Source of the DNA: SIG710 sp045648605
GTDB lineage: Bacteria > Bacillota > Clostridia > Oscillospirales > CAG-272
Reading direction: 5' to 3'
Length of the DNA stretch: 16,575 bases
NCBI GenBank assembly: GCA_045648605.1
Contig: JAZROG010000050.1
Coordinates: forward strand, 1 to 16,575
In this document: in pieces, positions 5,973 through 13,464 of the stretch
Layout: each line of letters opens with the position of its first letter
Numbering within the stretch: position 1 is the first letter of the stretch
Translations under genes and position numbers: made by a program
The notes under the pieces: model-generated
What the model was told of the DNA's origin: nothing
The model's database searches: none
Seen by the model: the letters and a program-made list of their open reading frames with translations, nothing else

Positions 5973-8606
5973 ATGAAGCATATAACGAGAAAGAAACTAT
6001 ATTTCGCACTTATTTTACTGATGGCAACATTATGCCTTTTTTCCTGCAGCGAAAACAAGAAGAAAAGATACAATACTGCAAGCCTTGACCTGGACATTGG
6101 AATAGGCTTCAGCCATTTTGACAATGACAGTGATTATCCCGCCCCCTCGACAGAGGCTTATCTCGACGTTTATTCCTCAAAAATAATAATCAGAGATGCC
6201 TATGGCGAGGATATCATCGAAACTCCCCTCATTTATAATAATTCCCCCACTGCGCATCCGAGAATGAAGATGAGCATAAGCGGAAACAGAATATATGTCA
6301 TCTACTGCCCCGACATCAGCCTTCCCAGCCTTCAGATAGCCTCCACCGACAACGGAGGAGAGGATTGGATCCAAAGCACTCTTAATCTCAGCACCGAAAG
6401 GGTTGGCACTATTGATAATTTCATGGCCACCTTCTGGTCAACAAAAAGCGGAGCACTCGTAGTCTCCAACGGAATGGTCGATACATTCATTTATTTTACC
6501 GACAACGCGGGAAAGACCTGGACAGAGGCAGAATCAGCCCCCCCCAGCCAAAATTGGCACAATTCCCTTTACACAGGAGGCTTTCTCAGCCCCACCATCG
6601 GCTTCACTTCCTATAATTATTATTCATTCCCGCCCTCCGAGCCACAGGTCTATTACACCCTTGACGGCGGAGCAAGCTGGGACAGACTCATAATAAAAGT
6701 TCCCGACAGCGTTATGATCGCATATTCCCTTGCGGGACTCCCCTATTATGACGGAAGCAAGATAAATATCCCAATCGAGCTTTATGACGAAAGCTCTGCT
6801 CTCTCAAATACCGTTTATTATGTTTCCTACGATCTTGGCGAGAGTTGGGAATTTTACGACGACAACGAGGGTGAGCTTGACATCATCAGAAACTCCGAGC
6901 GCGAAAAATGGTTCGAAGCCAACCGCCCCACTGTCCTCTCAGGTGAAAAATATTTTGTTTCCGACTTTTCGCTTTACAGCAGCTTTGAGCTTACAGAGAA
7001 TGTCAGAATAGATGCATACAAATTCGTTGCAGGATATGACATAAAGGATTGGAGCAAAGTGCGCCTCACGGGAGATATGTACTTCGATGAGCACGCTAAT
7101 ATATATTATATGGATGGAAACGGCTTCCCCATTCTCCTTTTCGTCTATGAGGGCGACGTATTCAAGCATACATATTCTCTTATGGCATCCACAACAGAAA
7201 TGCAGTACAAGACAGAGGGCGAGGAGCACATTGCAAAGCGTCTTTACGAGGAATACAGCGAGCACAAGGCAATAAAGCTTCTTTTTGAGGAAGCGCAGAG
7301 GGCTTACGGTCTCTTTACAGCTTACAGCCCTATCAGTTCAGTAGGAGACGGAACAACCATTGAACACGACGGAAACAAATACATAAAGGTGTCCTTCACC
7401 GAGCTTCTCTCTGCCGAGATCGAAAACCTAGATCAGCTTTCGGATTACCTCTCTACCCTTTTCAGTGATGAGCTCACAGCAGAGCTTATATCAACCAAGG
7501 CAGTCGGCAATGCACCGCTCTATATTGACGGTGAGGACGGCATTTACCGTTTTGACGGCTATGCAGGACAGCTCAGCTTCAGCGACCTTGACATAAAGCT
7601 TACAGTATCAGAGCTTTCAAGCTCGGAGGCGATCCTCAATGCTTATGCCGAGGCAACCATTTACAGCGATCTCGACCCGATAATTTTCGATTATGACTAT
7701 GAGCTGCTCCTTGATTCGGACGGAAAATGGAAAATGGCAACATTTGTCTCTCCCGAGAAGAAGATAGCTGATATCTTCTTTGGCATCGACGACGGAAAGA
7801 ACGGAAGCTCCATCGATAATATTGACGATTGGGACAAACTCAATTACAAGGCAAGCGGCGGCATACAGATCAAGGAATTCATCAGCGCCTTTGTCAAGGG
7901 CGACGCAGAAAAGCTTGGACTTATAAGCGATGCATCCGCCCCATCGGTATTCGATGAATACGCAAATCTTGACATAATCTCCTATAGCATAAGCAAGGTT
8001 ACAGTAAACGACAATGCAAGAATTCTTTTTGAATACACCATCGGCACAGAGCAGCCGGGCGCTTCCATAAGAACAAAAAGCGGCACACATTCATTCTATA
8101 TGGCCCTTGGCAAAAAGGGAGTATATCTTGAAGACACCGAAAAGACAGAGCTTTCAAGAGCGGGGCAATTCCTCTCCGACTATTTCTCCTCAACTCTTGA
8201 ATATATTATTCTCGATTGCAACGATCTCAGCTACAGCCAAAGAACCGACATAACCGAGTTTCTCGCAAAAAGAATATCGGGAAACGCAACCGAGTCAAAA
8301 ATAATAAGCCTTGCAAGGATAATTTTCGATGTTTACGATTTTAAGCCCGGCGAGGATCTTAAAAACGAAAACGGTGATTTCAGCAAAAACAGCCGCGGAG
8401 CAAGAGCCCTTTGCTTTGATATCATATCAGAAAAAAATGTCGGAAGCAATACAGATCTTACAGTTGTGATCTATGCAGACCGTTCAAAGCTCGTTGAGGC
8501 AAGAACAGTCGAAATAAGCCTTGCCGAAAACAGCACGGATTTTGAATTCAAATCATCATACACCTCAAGAACCGCAGAGCACACCATCTGCAAGATAACC
8601 GAATGA
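5973..8606 (+). CDS. Large lipoprotein with Asp-box (BNR) propeller repeats and IseA-like C-terminal region
   Basis: The 877-residue protein starts with a Gram-positive lipoprotein signal: basic MKHITRKK, a hydrophobic stretch and lipobox LFSC with the modified cysteine at C25. It should be anchored to the outer face of the membrane. Four Asp-box motifs (S/T-x-D-x-G-x-x-W) lie at residues 124-132, 175-183, 228-236 and 285-292, which points to a sialidase-like beta-propeller in the first half. No sialidase active-site pattern (FRIP arginine motif) is seen, so catalysis is not claimed. Residues of about 425-595 (TAYSPISSVGDG, DGEDGIYRFDGYAG, LLLDSDGKWKMATF) resemble IseA/NTF2-like extracytoplasmic domains; this is a weak call by eye. 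A further region runs to residue 877 without recognised motifs. The downstream HAD gene begins 9 bp after the stop. Substrate and role are unknown. Confidence 0.8.
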   Translation: MKHITRKKLYFALILLMATLCLFSCSENKKKRYNTASLDLDIGIGFSHFDNDSDYPAPSTEAYLDVYSSKIIIRDAYGEDIIETPLIYNNSPTAHPRMKMSISGNRIYVIYCPDISLPSLQIASTDNGGEDWIQSTLNLSTERVGTIDNFMATFWSTKSGALVVSNGMVDTFIYFTDNAGKTWTEAESAPPSQNWHNSLYTGGFLSPTIGFTSYNYYSFPPSEPQVYYTLDGGASWDRLIIKVPDSVMIAYSLAGLPYYDGSKINIPIELYDESSALSNTVYYVSYDLGESWEFYDDNEGELDIIRNSEREKWFEANRPTVLSGEKYFVSDFSLYSSFELTENVRIDAYKFVAGYDIKDWSKVRLTGDMYFDEHANIYYMDGNGFPILLFVYEGDVFKHTYSLMASTTEMQYKTEGEEHIAKRLYEEYSEHKAIKLLFEEAQRAYGLFTAYSPISSVGDGTTIEHDGNKYIKVSFTELLSAEIENLDQLSDYLSTLFSDELTAELISTKAVGNAPLYIDGEDGIYRFDGYAGQLSFSDLDIKLTVSELSSSEAILNAYAEATIYSDLDPIIFDYDYELLLDSDGKWKMATFVSPEKKIADIFFGIDDGKNGSSIDNIDDWDKLNYKASGGIQIKEFISAFVKGDAEKLGLISDASAPSVFDEYANLDIISYSISKVTVNDNARILFEYTIGTEQPGASIRTKSGTHSFYMALGKKGVYLEDTEKTELSRAGQFLSDYFSSTLEYIILDCNDLSYSQRTDITEFLAKRISGNATESKIISLARIIFDVYDFKPGEDLKNENGDFSKNSRGARALCFDIISEKNVGSNTDLTVVIYADRSKLVEARTVEISLAENSTDFEFKSSYTSRTAEHTICKITE

Positions 8607-8615
8607 GGAGGAAGC

Positions 8616-9257
8616 ATGTATAATACGATTCTTTTTGACCTGGACGGCACTCTCACAGACTCAGGCAGAGGAATAACAAATTCCGTTGCCTATGCTCTAA
8701 CCGAATTCGGTCTGAAATTCGACAGCAAGGATGAGCTGAAGTGCTTCATCGGCCCTCCGCTTATAAAAATGTTTATGAAAGCTTACGGCACAAGCGAGGG
8801 AACAGCAAGAGAGCTGGTGAAAAAATACAGAGAATATTATGTCGAAAGAGGAATCTTTGAAAATGATCTTTATGACGGCATCGATTTCCTTCTCTCTTCA
8901 CTTTTTTCAAAAGGCAAAAAGCTGATACTCGCAACCTCAAAGCCTGAGCATTTTGCTATAAAAATACTTGAGCATTTCGATGTCGCAAGGTATTTTTCCA
9001 ATATCTGCGGCGCAACCATGGACGAAAAGCGCACCGAAAAGGACGCTGTTATCGCATATGCACTTGAAAGCGCGGGCATTTCCGATATCTCGGGGGTTGT
9101 GATGATAGGCGACAGAGAATATGACATTTTGGGCGCAAAAAGCTTCGGAATGGACTCCATCGGCGTTCTTTACGGATACGGCAGCCGCGAAGAGCTGACT
9201 GCAGCGGGAGCCACACATATTGCCGAAACGGTAGAAGATATTTTAAAATTTGTTTGA
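8616..9257 (+). CDS. HAD-superfamily phosphatase, cytosolic 5'-nucleotidase/phosphoglycolate phosphatase-like
   Basis: A cytoplasmic Mg-dependent phosphohydrolase of 213 residues. Motif I is FDLDGTLTDS with nucleophile D8 and acid-base D10. Motif II is ATS (S108). A motif III lysine is likely near K142. Motif IV is MIGDREYD with D166 and D170. The C-terminal GVLYGYGSREEL signature and the helical cap from about residue 15 to 85 (KCFIGPPL, YREYYVERGIFEN) fit the Firmicutes subgroup usually annotated as 5'-nucleotidase or Gph-like; the true substrate is not fixed by sequence. The ATG has a GAGGAGG site overlapping the end of the lipoprotein gene, so the two are cotranscribed. A terminator follows at once. 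Confidence 0.9.
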   Translation: MYNTILFDLDGTLTDSGRGITNSVAYALTEFGLKFDSKDELKCFIGPPLIKMFMKAYGTSEGTARELVKKYREYYVERGIFENDLYDGIDFLLSSLFSKGKKLILATSKPEHFAIKILEHFDVARYFSNICGATMDEKRTEKDAVIAYALESAGISDISGVVMIGDREYDILGAKSFGMDSIGVLYGYGSREELTAAGATHIAETVEDILKFV

Positions 9258-9273
9258 TATGACATCATATATC

Positions 9274-9307
9274 AGGGTTGAGTCCAAATACGAGCTCAAC
9301 CTTTTTT
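9274..9307 (+). terminator. Intrinsic terminator after the HAD phosphatase gene
   Basis: AGGGTTGAG (9274-9282) and CTCAACCTT (9295-9303) form a 9-bp stem with one G-U pair and a 12-base loop, running into a TTTTTT tract at 9302-9307. This is a standard intrinsic terminator for the lipoprotein-HAD unit. Confidence 0.85.
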
Positions 9308-9600
9308 ATCGGTGTGTTTTTGTCTGGCGTAATCGTTTAATAGACAAAAAACGCCCCCGAAAGCCACTCGGTAAACCAACGGTGGATTTTTGTTGATTTT
9401 GACTAAAAATCTTCTACCAATCATGGAAAATCAAAAAAATATTCATAAAATAGCAAAAAAATAAAATTTCAAATCTTCCGCAATTCAAAAAATATAGTAA
9501 CTTAGTAACAATTAGTCCTAAAACAACAAAAAAACAAAAATTTAAAAGGAAATTTTTGTTTGTTTTTTGTACTATTCCCACTATTTCGCAAAAACCACTA
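9308..9600. other. AT-rich intergenic region with several inverted repeats, no gene
   Basis: About 290 bp with no credible gene on either strand; a hydrophobic minus-strand frame at 9414-9656 lacks a ribosome binding site. It holds a perfect 9-bp inverted repeat TTTTTGTCT/AGACAAAAA (9317-9350). It also holds a CCGA/TCGG hairpin at 9357-9371 followed on the minus strand by GGGGGCGTTTTTT. Overlapping that is CCAC/GTGG at 9364-9385 followed on the plus strand by ATTTTTG. An AT-rich 12-bp perfect inverted repeat lies at 9532-9561. Three ACTATT copies occur at 9571, 9580 and 9597. The GC-rich part around 9351-9385 stands out from its surroundings. Confidence 0.55.
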
Positions 9601-9629
9601 TTGCATTTCAACAAAAATCGTGTTATAAT
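9601..9629 (+). promoter_or_regulatory. Promoter of the AraC-family regulator gene
   Basis: TTGCAT (9601-9606), a 17-bp spacer and a perfect TATAAT (9624-9629) with an extended -10 TG at 9621-9622. The predicted start is near 9636, giving an untranslated region of about 44 nt. The -35 lies inside ACTATTGCA, in the same register as in the rpsJ and rplS promoters. Confidence 0.75.
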
Positions 9630-9679
9630 ATTCAGACGGTTAAGTTTAATATCCATAAAAACCGAAGGGAGATTTTGTA

Positions 9680-10894
9680 ATGTATTACAAAAACGAGCTG
9701 AATTTTTTTTGCGACACTTTGAGCAAAAAGCACATTGACAACAAAATAATCACAGTAAAAAGCAAGATGTCTGAGGTGTTCTCAAATAGCTTTGCCTCCT
9801 TTTGCGATGCAGAGCTGTTGAAAAAATATACTATCTCGAGCATGATCCCCGATCCGAAGGCAAATACGATTTATAGGTTCAAGGATAGCTTTTCCTTATC
9901 ATACCTGTATATGCTTCTTCCGGATGCAGAAAAGGGTTCTGTTTTGTTTATCGGCCCTTATGCAACCTCTTCTTTCTCAAGCGAAAGAATTTCGGAAATT
10001 TGCTCAAAAAATGGGCTTGAAGCAAAAAAATTTGTACTTCTTGAAAAGATCCTTCGCAGCTTCCCGATAATAGAAGAGGACAGTACCGTTTTCACAATGC
10101 TGGAGCTGCTCTGCGAAACAATGTGGGGCAAGGACGGCTATGATACAGTTGATGTAAATAATGACAAAACCTCTCCCTCATCCCCCATAATCGACGAATT
10201 TGACGAGGTTATGGTAGATATGAAGAATCTCGAGGCAAGATATGAAATCGAGAACGAGCTTATTGAGTCTGTAAAGCACGGTCAGACACACAAGGGAGTT
10301 CACTTGCTTTCAAAATTCACCGCCTTCGATTTTGAGATGAGAGTCCAGGATCAAATAAGAACAGGAAAGAATTATTGCATTATATTAAACACGCTTATGC
10401 GCAAAGCAGCCGAAAACGGAGGAGTTCATCCCCTCTATCTCGACAGCGTTTCCTCTTCCTTTGCAAAGAAGATCGAGCTTATTCAGGCATCAAAGGATTT
10501 TGAGGCTATCACAGAGGATATAGTCCGCACATATTGCAGACTCGTAAGAAAGAATTCAACCAATAATTATTCTCCCCTTGTTCAAAAGGCAATAGTCACC
10601 ATTGATACAAACATGGCCTCTAACCTTTCCCTCAGCTATCTGGCACAGGAGCAAAAGGTAAGCCCCGGTTATCTTTCAACGATCTTCAAGAAAGAAACAG
10701 GAAAAAGCGTAACCGAATTCATAAGGGACAAGAGAATCAAGCATGCTGCACACCTTCTTGCAACAACACATATGCAGATACAGTCTGTAGCAAAGCATTG
10801 CGGAATACCCGATGTTCAGTATTTCTCAAAAACATTCAAGAGAGAAACGGGCAAGCCGCCAAAGGATTATAGATCAGACGTTAAAAAAATTTGA
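9680..10894 (+). CDS. AraC/XylS-family transcriptional regulator
   Basis: A 404-residue DNA-binding regulator. The last 100 residues are a two-helix-turn-helix AraC domain. The first helix-turn-helix is around SLSYLAQEQKVSPGYLSTIFKK (residues 317-338) with ETGKSVTEFI after it. The second is IQSVAKHCGIPDVQYFSKTFK (367-387), ending in the usual RETGKPPKDYR. The first 290 residues are a mostly helical sensor or oligomerisation region without a recognised ligand-binding motif; the style is common in Clostridia. It has no signal peptide or membrane segment and should be cytosolic. The start is preceded by AAGGGAG at a good distance. The gene is alone between its own promoter and terminator. Its targets are unknown; the neighbouring trigger-factor-like lipoprotein gene on the same strand is the closest candidate. 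Confidence 0.92.
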   Translation: MYYKNELNFFCDTLSKKHIDNKIITVKSKMSEVFSNSFASFCDAELLKKYTISSMIPDPKANTIYRFKDSFSLSYLYMLLPDAEKGSVLFIGPYATSSFSSERISEICSKNGLEAKKFVLLEKILRSFPIIEEDSTVFTMLELLCETMWGKDGYDTVDVNNDKTSPSSPIIDEFDEVMVDMKNLEARYEIENELIESVKHGQTHKGVHLLSKFTAFDFEMRVQDQIRTGKNYCIILNTLMRKAAENGGVHPLYLDSVSSSFAKKIELIQASKDFEAITEDIVRTYCRLVRKNSTNNYSPLVQKAIVTIDTNMASNLSLSYLAQEQKVSPGYLSTIFKKETGKSVTEFIRDKRIKHAAHLLATTHMQIQSVAKHCGIPDVQYFSKTFKRETGKPPKDYRSDVKKI

Positions 10895-10901
10895 CATAAA
10901 G

Positions 10902-10976
10902 CCGAGTGAAAAATGTTTATCGCATATTATTTAATTGTAAATAATATGCGAATAGTATTTATTTTCACTCGGTTTT
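10902..10976 (+). terminator. Two-tier inverted repeat, likely terminator of the AraC gene
   Basis: An outer CCGAGTGAAAA/TTTTCACTCGG pair (11 bp, 10902-10912 and 10962-10972) encloses an inner CGCATATTATTTA/TAAATAATATGCG pair (13 bp, 10921-10933 and 10938-10950) with a 4-base loop. TTTT follows at 10973. It is larger than an ordinary terminator, and its right arm overlaps the upstream part of the promoter of the next gene. Confidence 0.65.
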
Positions 10977-10986
10977 GTGTTATACT
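10958..10986 (+). promoter_or_regulatory. Candidate extended -10 promoter of the trigger-factor-like lipoprotein gene
   Basis: TATACT (10981-10986) is preceded by an extended -10 TG (10978-10979). The -35 position 17 bp upstream (TTTATT, 10958-10963) is weak. The promoter sits partly inside the right arm of the preceding inverted repeat. Predicted untranslated region about 58 nt. Confidence 0.45.
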
Positions 10987-11050
10987 TATATAGATATGGG
11001 TGAATTTCACCCAGTATATTTTGGCTATACGCCACGGAGGAATATTAAAA

Positions 11051-12247
11051 ATGAATTTCAGAAAAATCTTACTTGCCATTTTAGCTCTTATCATGGCTCT
11101 GTCCTTTGCTTCATGCCAGCTTTCGGAATACATAGACGATGGTAAGCAGACAGAAGAAGCAGGTACCGAAAAGGCCACCGACACAAATGCCGATACCCCC
11201 TTACAGAACGCCGATGCAAAGCCCGAGCATTTTGTACCCGAGGGAGTTGACATAAGCTATCAGATGGACTATATGAGCGAGGATCTCACAAAATATCTCA
11301 CTCTCGGAAAATACAAGGGCTTCGAGAGCGAGGTTACTACATACTCTGTAAATGAAGAACATCTGAACAAGCGAATAGATGAGATTCTTGAGGAGAAAGC
11401 TGTCCCCTCAAAGATCACAGACAGAAAAACCGCCGAGGGCGACACCATATATGTTGACTATGTAGGTACACTTGACGGAGTTGCTTTTGAGGGCGGTACC
11501 GCTCAGAATGTTGAGATCAGTCTTACAGAAAACAACGGCTATATTCCCGGCTTTACCGACGGAATGTATGATGTTATGCCCGGCGAAACAGTTTCCTATG
11601 AGGTCACATTCCCCGAGGAATACAATGAGAAGCTTGCGGGCAAGCTCACTGTATTTACCGTTACTGTTCACTATATCGTAGGCGAGCCTGTGGTTCCTGT
11701 GCTTGACGATGCCTTTGTAAAGGAGAATTACGGAAGCAATGGCTGCAGTACAGTTGATGAATTCAAGGTATATCTCAAGGCACAGCTTGAGGACGAGAGA
11801 AAAGAGAAGCTGAATGACGATTTTGCAGCGGATATCTGGGCCATGATAATGGAGGATGTTACCGTTATCGAGCTTCCTCAGAATGCAATCGATTCACTTT
11901 ACTGGCTTAACCGCTCAAATTATGAAGCATATGCTGCACAGCAGGGTATTTCTTATGAAAGCTTTCTCTCAACATATATCGGTCAAACCGATGAACAGCT
12001 TCTTCAGTATGCCGAAAGCTACATCAAGGAGGATATAGTTATATATTCCATAGTAAAGGCAGAGGGACTTGAAATAACAGACGATGAGCGCGCAGAGGAG
12101 ATTGCAAAATTCTGCGTTCAGTATAAAATGACCGAGGATGAGCTGATTGCCTCTTACGGTGAGGAAAGAATCATGAGTGTTATCCAGTGGAACAAGCTCA
12201 TGAAAGCCATCTGCGAATGGAACACTGTGATCGAGGTACTTGAATAA
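11051..12247 (+). CDS. Trigger-factor-like lipoprotein, FKBP-type peptidyl-prolyl isomerase (exported)
   Basis: A 398-residue protein that appears to be an extracytoplasmic foldase. Residues 1-22 are a lipoprotein signal (MNFRKILLAILALIMALSF, then ASC with C22), followed by a polar linker to about residue 65. Residues 120-210 form an FKBP domain of the trigger factor type: VDYVGTLDGVAFEGG, IPGFTDGM, then VTFPEEYNEKLAGK. Residues 215-395 match the trigger factor C-terminal chaperone domain (VPVLDDAFVKENYG, long helices). The N-terminal ribosome-binding domain of cytosolic trigger factor is absent, replaced by the signal and linker. The start is chosen for the GGAGG site and the signal peptide; an upstream in-frame ATG at 11000 is less likely. 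Proline-isomerase activity is inferred from the family. It stands alone between its own promoter and a strong terminator. Confidence 0.9.
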   Translation: MNFRKILLAILALIMALSFASCQLSEYIDDGKQTEEAGTEKATDTNADTPLQNADAKPEHFVPEGVDISYQMDYMSEDLTKYLTLGKYKGFESEVTTYSVNEEHLNKRIDEILEEKAVPSKITDRKTAEGDTIYVDYVGTLDGVAFEGGTAQNVEISLTENNGYIPGFTDGMYDVMPGETVSYEVTFPEEYNEKLAGKLTVFTVTVHYIVGEPVVPVLDDAFVKENYGSNGCSTVDEFKVYLKAQLEDERKEKLNDDFAADIWAMIMEDVTVIELPQNAIDSLYWLNRSNYEAYAAQQGISYESFLSTYIGQTDEQLLQYAESYIKEDIVIYSIVKAEGLEITDDERAEEIAKFCVQYKMTEDELIASYGEERIMSVIQWNKLMKAICEWNTVIEVLE

Positions 12248-12266
12248 TTTATAGTATCCAAAATAT

Positions 12267-12309
12267 AAACTGCTCCAAATTGTGCTGTCCGCACAATTTG
12301 GAGCAGTTT
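12267..12309. terminator. Bidirectional terminator between convergent genes
   Basis: A perfect 19-bp inverted repeat (AAACTGCTCCAAATTGTGC and its complement) with a 5-base loop TGTCC. It lies in the 77-bp gap between the 3' ends of the trigger-factor-like gene and the minus-strand serine hydrolase gene. T-rich bases follow the stem in both directions, so it can end transcription from both sides. Confidence 0.85.
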
Positions 12310-12324
12310 GATTTGCAGTATATT

Positions 12325-13464
12325 TTATAAGCCCTTTATTGCCTCATAAATTAGGTTTCTGATATATAGATGCGATCTTTCATAGAGGTAATCACATCCC
12401 CTTATATGAGTGGTAAGGAAAACAGAAAGCTTTTCGGAGGGATCTATGAGGGCATAAGAGCAAGCAGCTCCGTCCCAGCCAAATTCACCCACATTGCTCT
12501 TCGAAAGTGATGCAAGAGGATTCATCATAACTCTTCCGCAAAGGCCATAGCCATATCCATACCATCTGGGTGACTGAGTGTAGGTTCTGAACTGTGCTTC
12601 TGTTTTCAGACGGTTGACTGTAAGCGAAGCAACGGTTTTCTCCTTAAGAAGTCTGTAGCCGTTTTCGGCAACGCCACCGTTTGCAACAGCGTCGATGATC
12701 TTGGAATAATCGCTGAGGTTGGAGAAAAGTCCCGCTCCGCCACTTTCATATTCATCACTGAGGCAGTAAGCATTATCAGGTTCTCTTACTGTTGCTTTGC
12801 TGAAAATCGAATCATAGTTATATTGTGTAGTCAGTCTCTTTTCCTGCTCGGGTGAGAGATGGAATCCCATATTTTTGATTCCGAGAGGAGTGAACATGAT
12901 CTCGTCAAGATATTCACCGAATTTCATTCCCGTTACCACCTCGATAACAGCCGCAAGAACATCATGGCAAAGGCTGTATCTGTAATTTGTACCGGGTTCA
13001 AACTCAAGAGGACGGTGCGCGAGAACAGAAACAAGCTCTCTTGTGCTCTTCAGACCGTTTGCCTTCGCCTCGGCAAAATCCGGAGTTCCAAAATCATATG
13101 TAAAGCCCGCGCTCATAGTGATAAGGTCAAGAATAGTTATCTTGTTCTTTGCGGGAACAGGACCTTCGGGGGTCTTTACATACATATTTGCAAATTCGGG
13201 CAGATATTTGTCAAGAGTATCCTCAAGGGCAAGTCTTCCCTCCTCAATAAGTCTGTTTGCAGCAAGGCAGGTTATTACTTTGGTACACGAAAAGAGCCAA
13301 TAAAGATGGTCATCGCAAAGCTTAACCTTCTTTTCAGCATCCGCATATCCCATAAAATGACGAAGGACGATATCATGCCCCTGTCTTATTTCGATTCCAC
13401 AGAGATTTATATCCACATCCTGCATCGAATCAATATATTCAACAACTTTTCTGAAATCGCTCAT
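12325..13464 (-). CDS. Serine hydrolase, class C beta-lactamase/penicillin-binding-protein-like
   Basis: A 379-residue member of the beta-lactamase-related serine hydrolase family (Pfam Beta-lactamase fold), which includes esterases and D-amino-acid peptidases; resistance to antibiotics is not implied. The nucleophile motif SxxK is S59-C-T-K62 in YWLFSCTKVIT. The second motif, usually YxN/YSN, reads Y163-S-L here (PGTNYRYSLCHDVL), so the asparagine is replaced. The C-terminal GEFGWDGAACSY (residues 326-337) occupies the place of the third motif. There is no signal peptide, so it is probably cytosolic. The ATG at 13462-13464 overlaps the stop of the upstream esterase gene as ATGA and has AAGGAGA upstream, so the two are coupled. 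An in-frame upstream extension is rejected because it lies inside that gene. Confidence 0.9.
   Translation of the reverse strand: MSDFRKVVEYIDSMQDVDINLCGIEIRQGHDIVLRHFMGYADAEKKVKLCDDHLYWLFSCTKVITCLAANRLIEEGRLALEDTLDKYLPEFANMYVKTPEGPVPAKNKITILDLITMSAGFTYDFGTPDFAEAKANGLKSTRELVSVLAHRPLEFEPGTNYRYSLCHDVLAAVIEVVTGMKFGEYLDEIMFTPLGIKNMGFHLSPEQEKRLTTQYNYDSIFSKATVREPDNAYCLSDEYESGGAGLFSNLSDYSKIIDAVANGGVAENGYRLLKEKTVASLTVNRLKTEAQFRTYTQSPRWYGYGYGLCGRVMMNPLASLSKSNVGEFGWDGAACSYALIDPSEKLSVFLTTHIRGCDYLYERSHLYIRNLIYEAIKGL

Noticed and set aside
7617..8090. Minus-strand frame of 157 residues inside the lipoprotein gene
   Set aside because: It is entirely antisense to a well-supported gene, is Cys-rich, and lacks a recognisable motif.
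5973..8606. Sialidase function for the Asp-box lipoprotein
   Set aside because: Asp-boxes occur in many non-enzymatic propellers; the FRIP motif and the catalytic arginine triad were not seen.
9414..9656. Minus-strand hydrophobic frame of 80 residues upstream of the AraC gene
   Set aside because: No ribosome binding site precedes its ATG, and its Phe/Leu/Ile-rich content follows from the AT-rich DNA.
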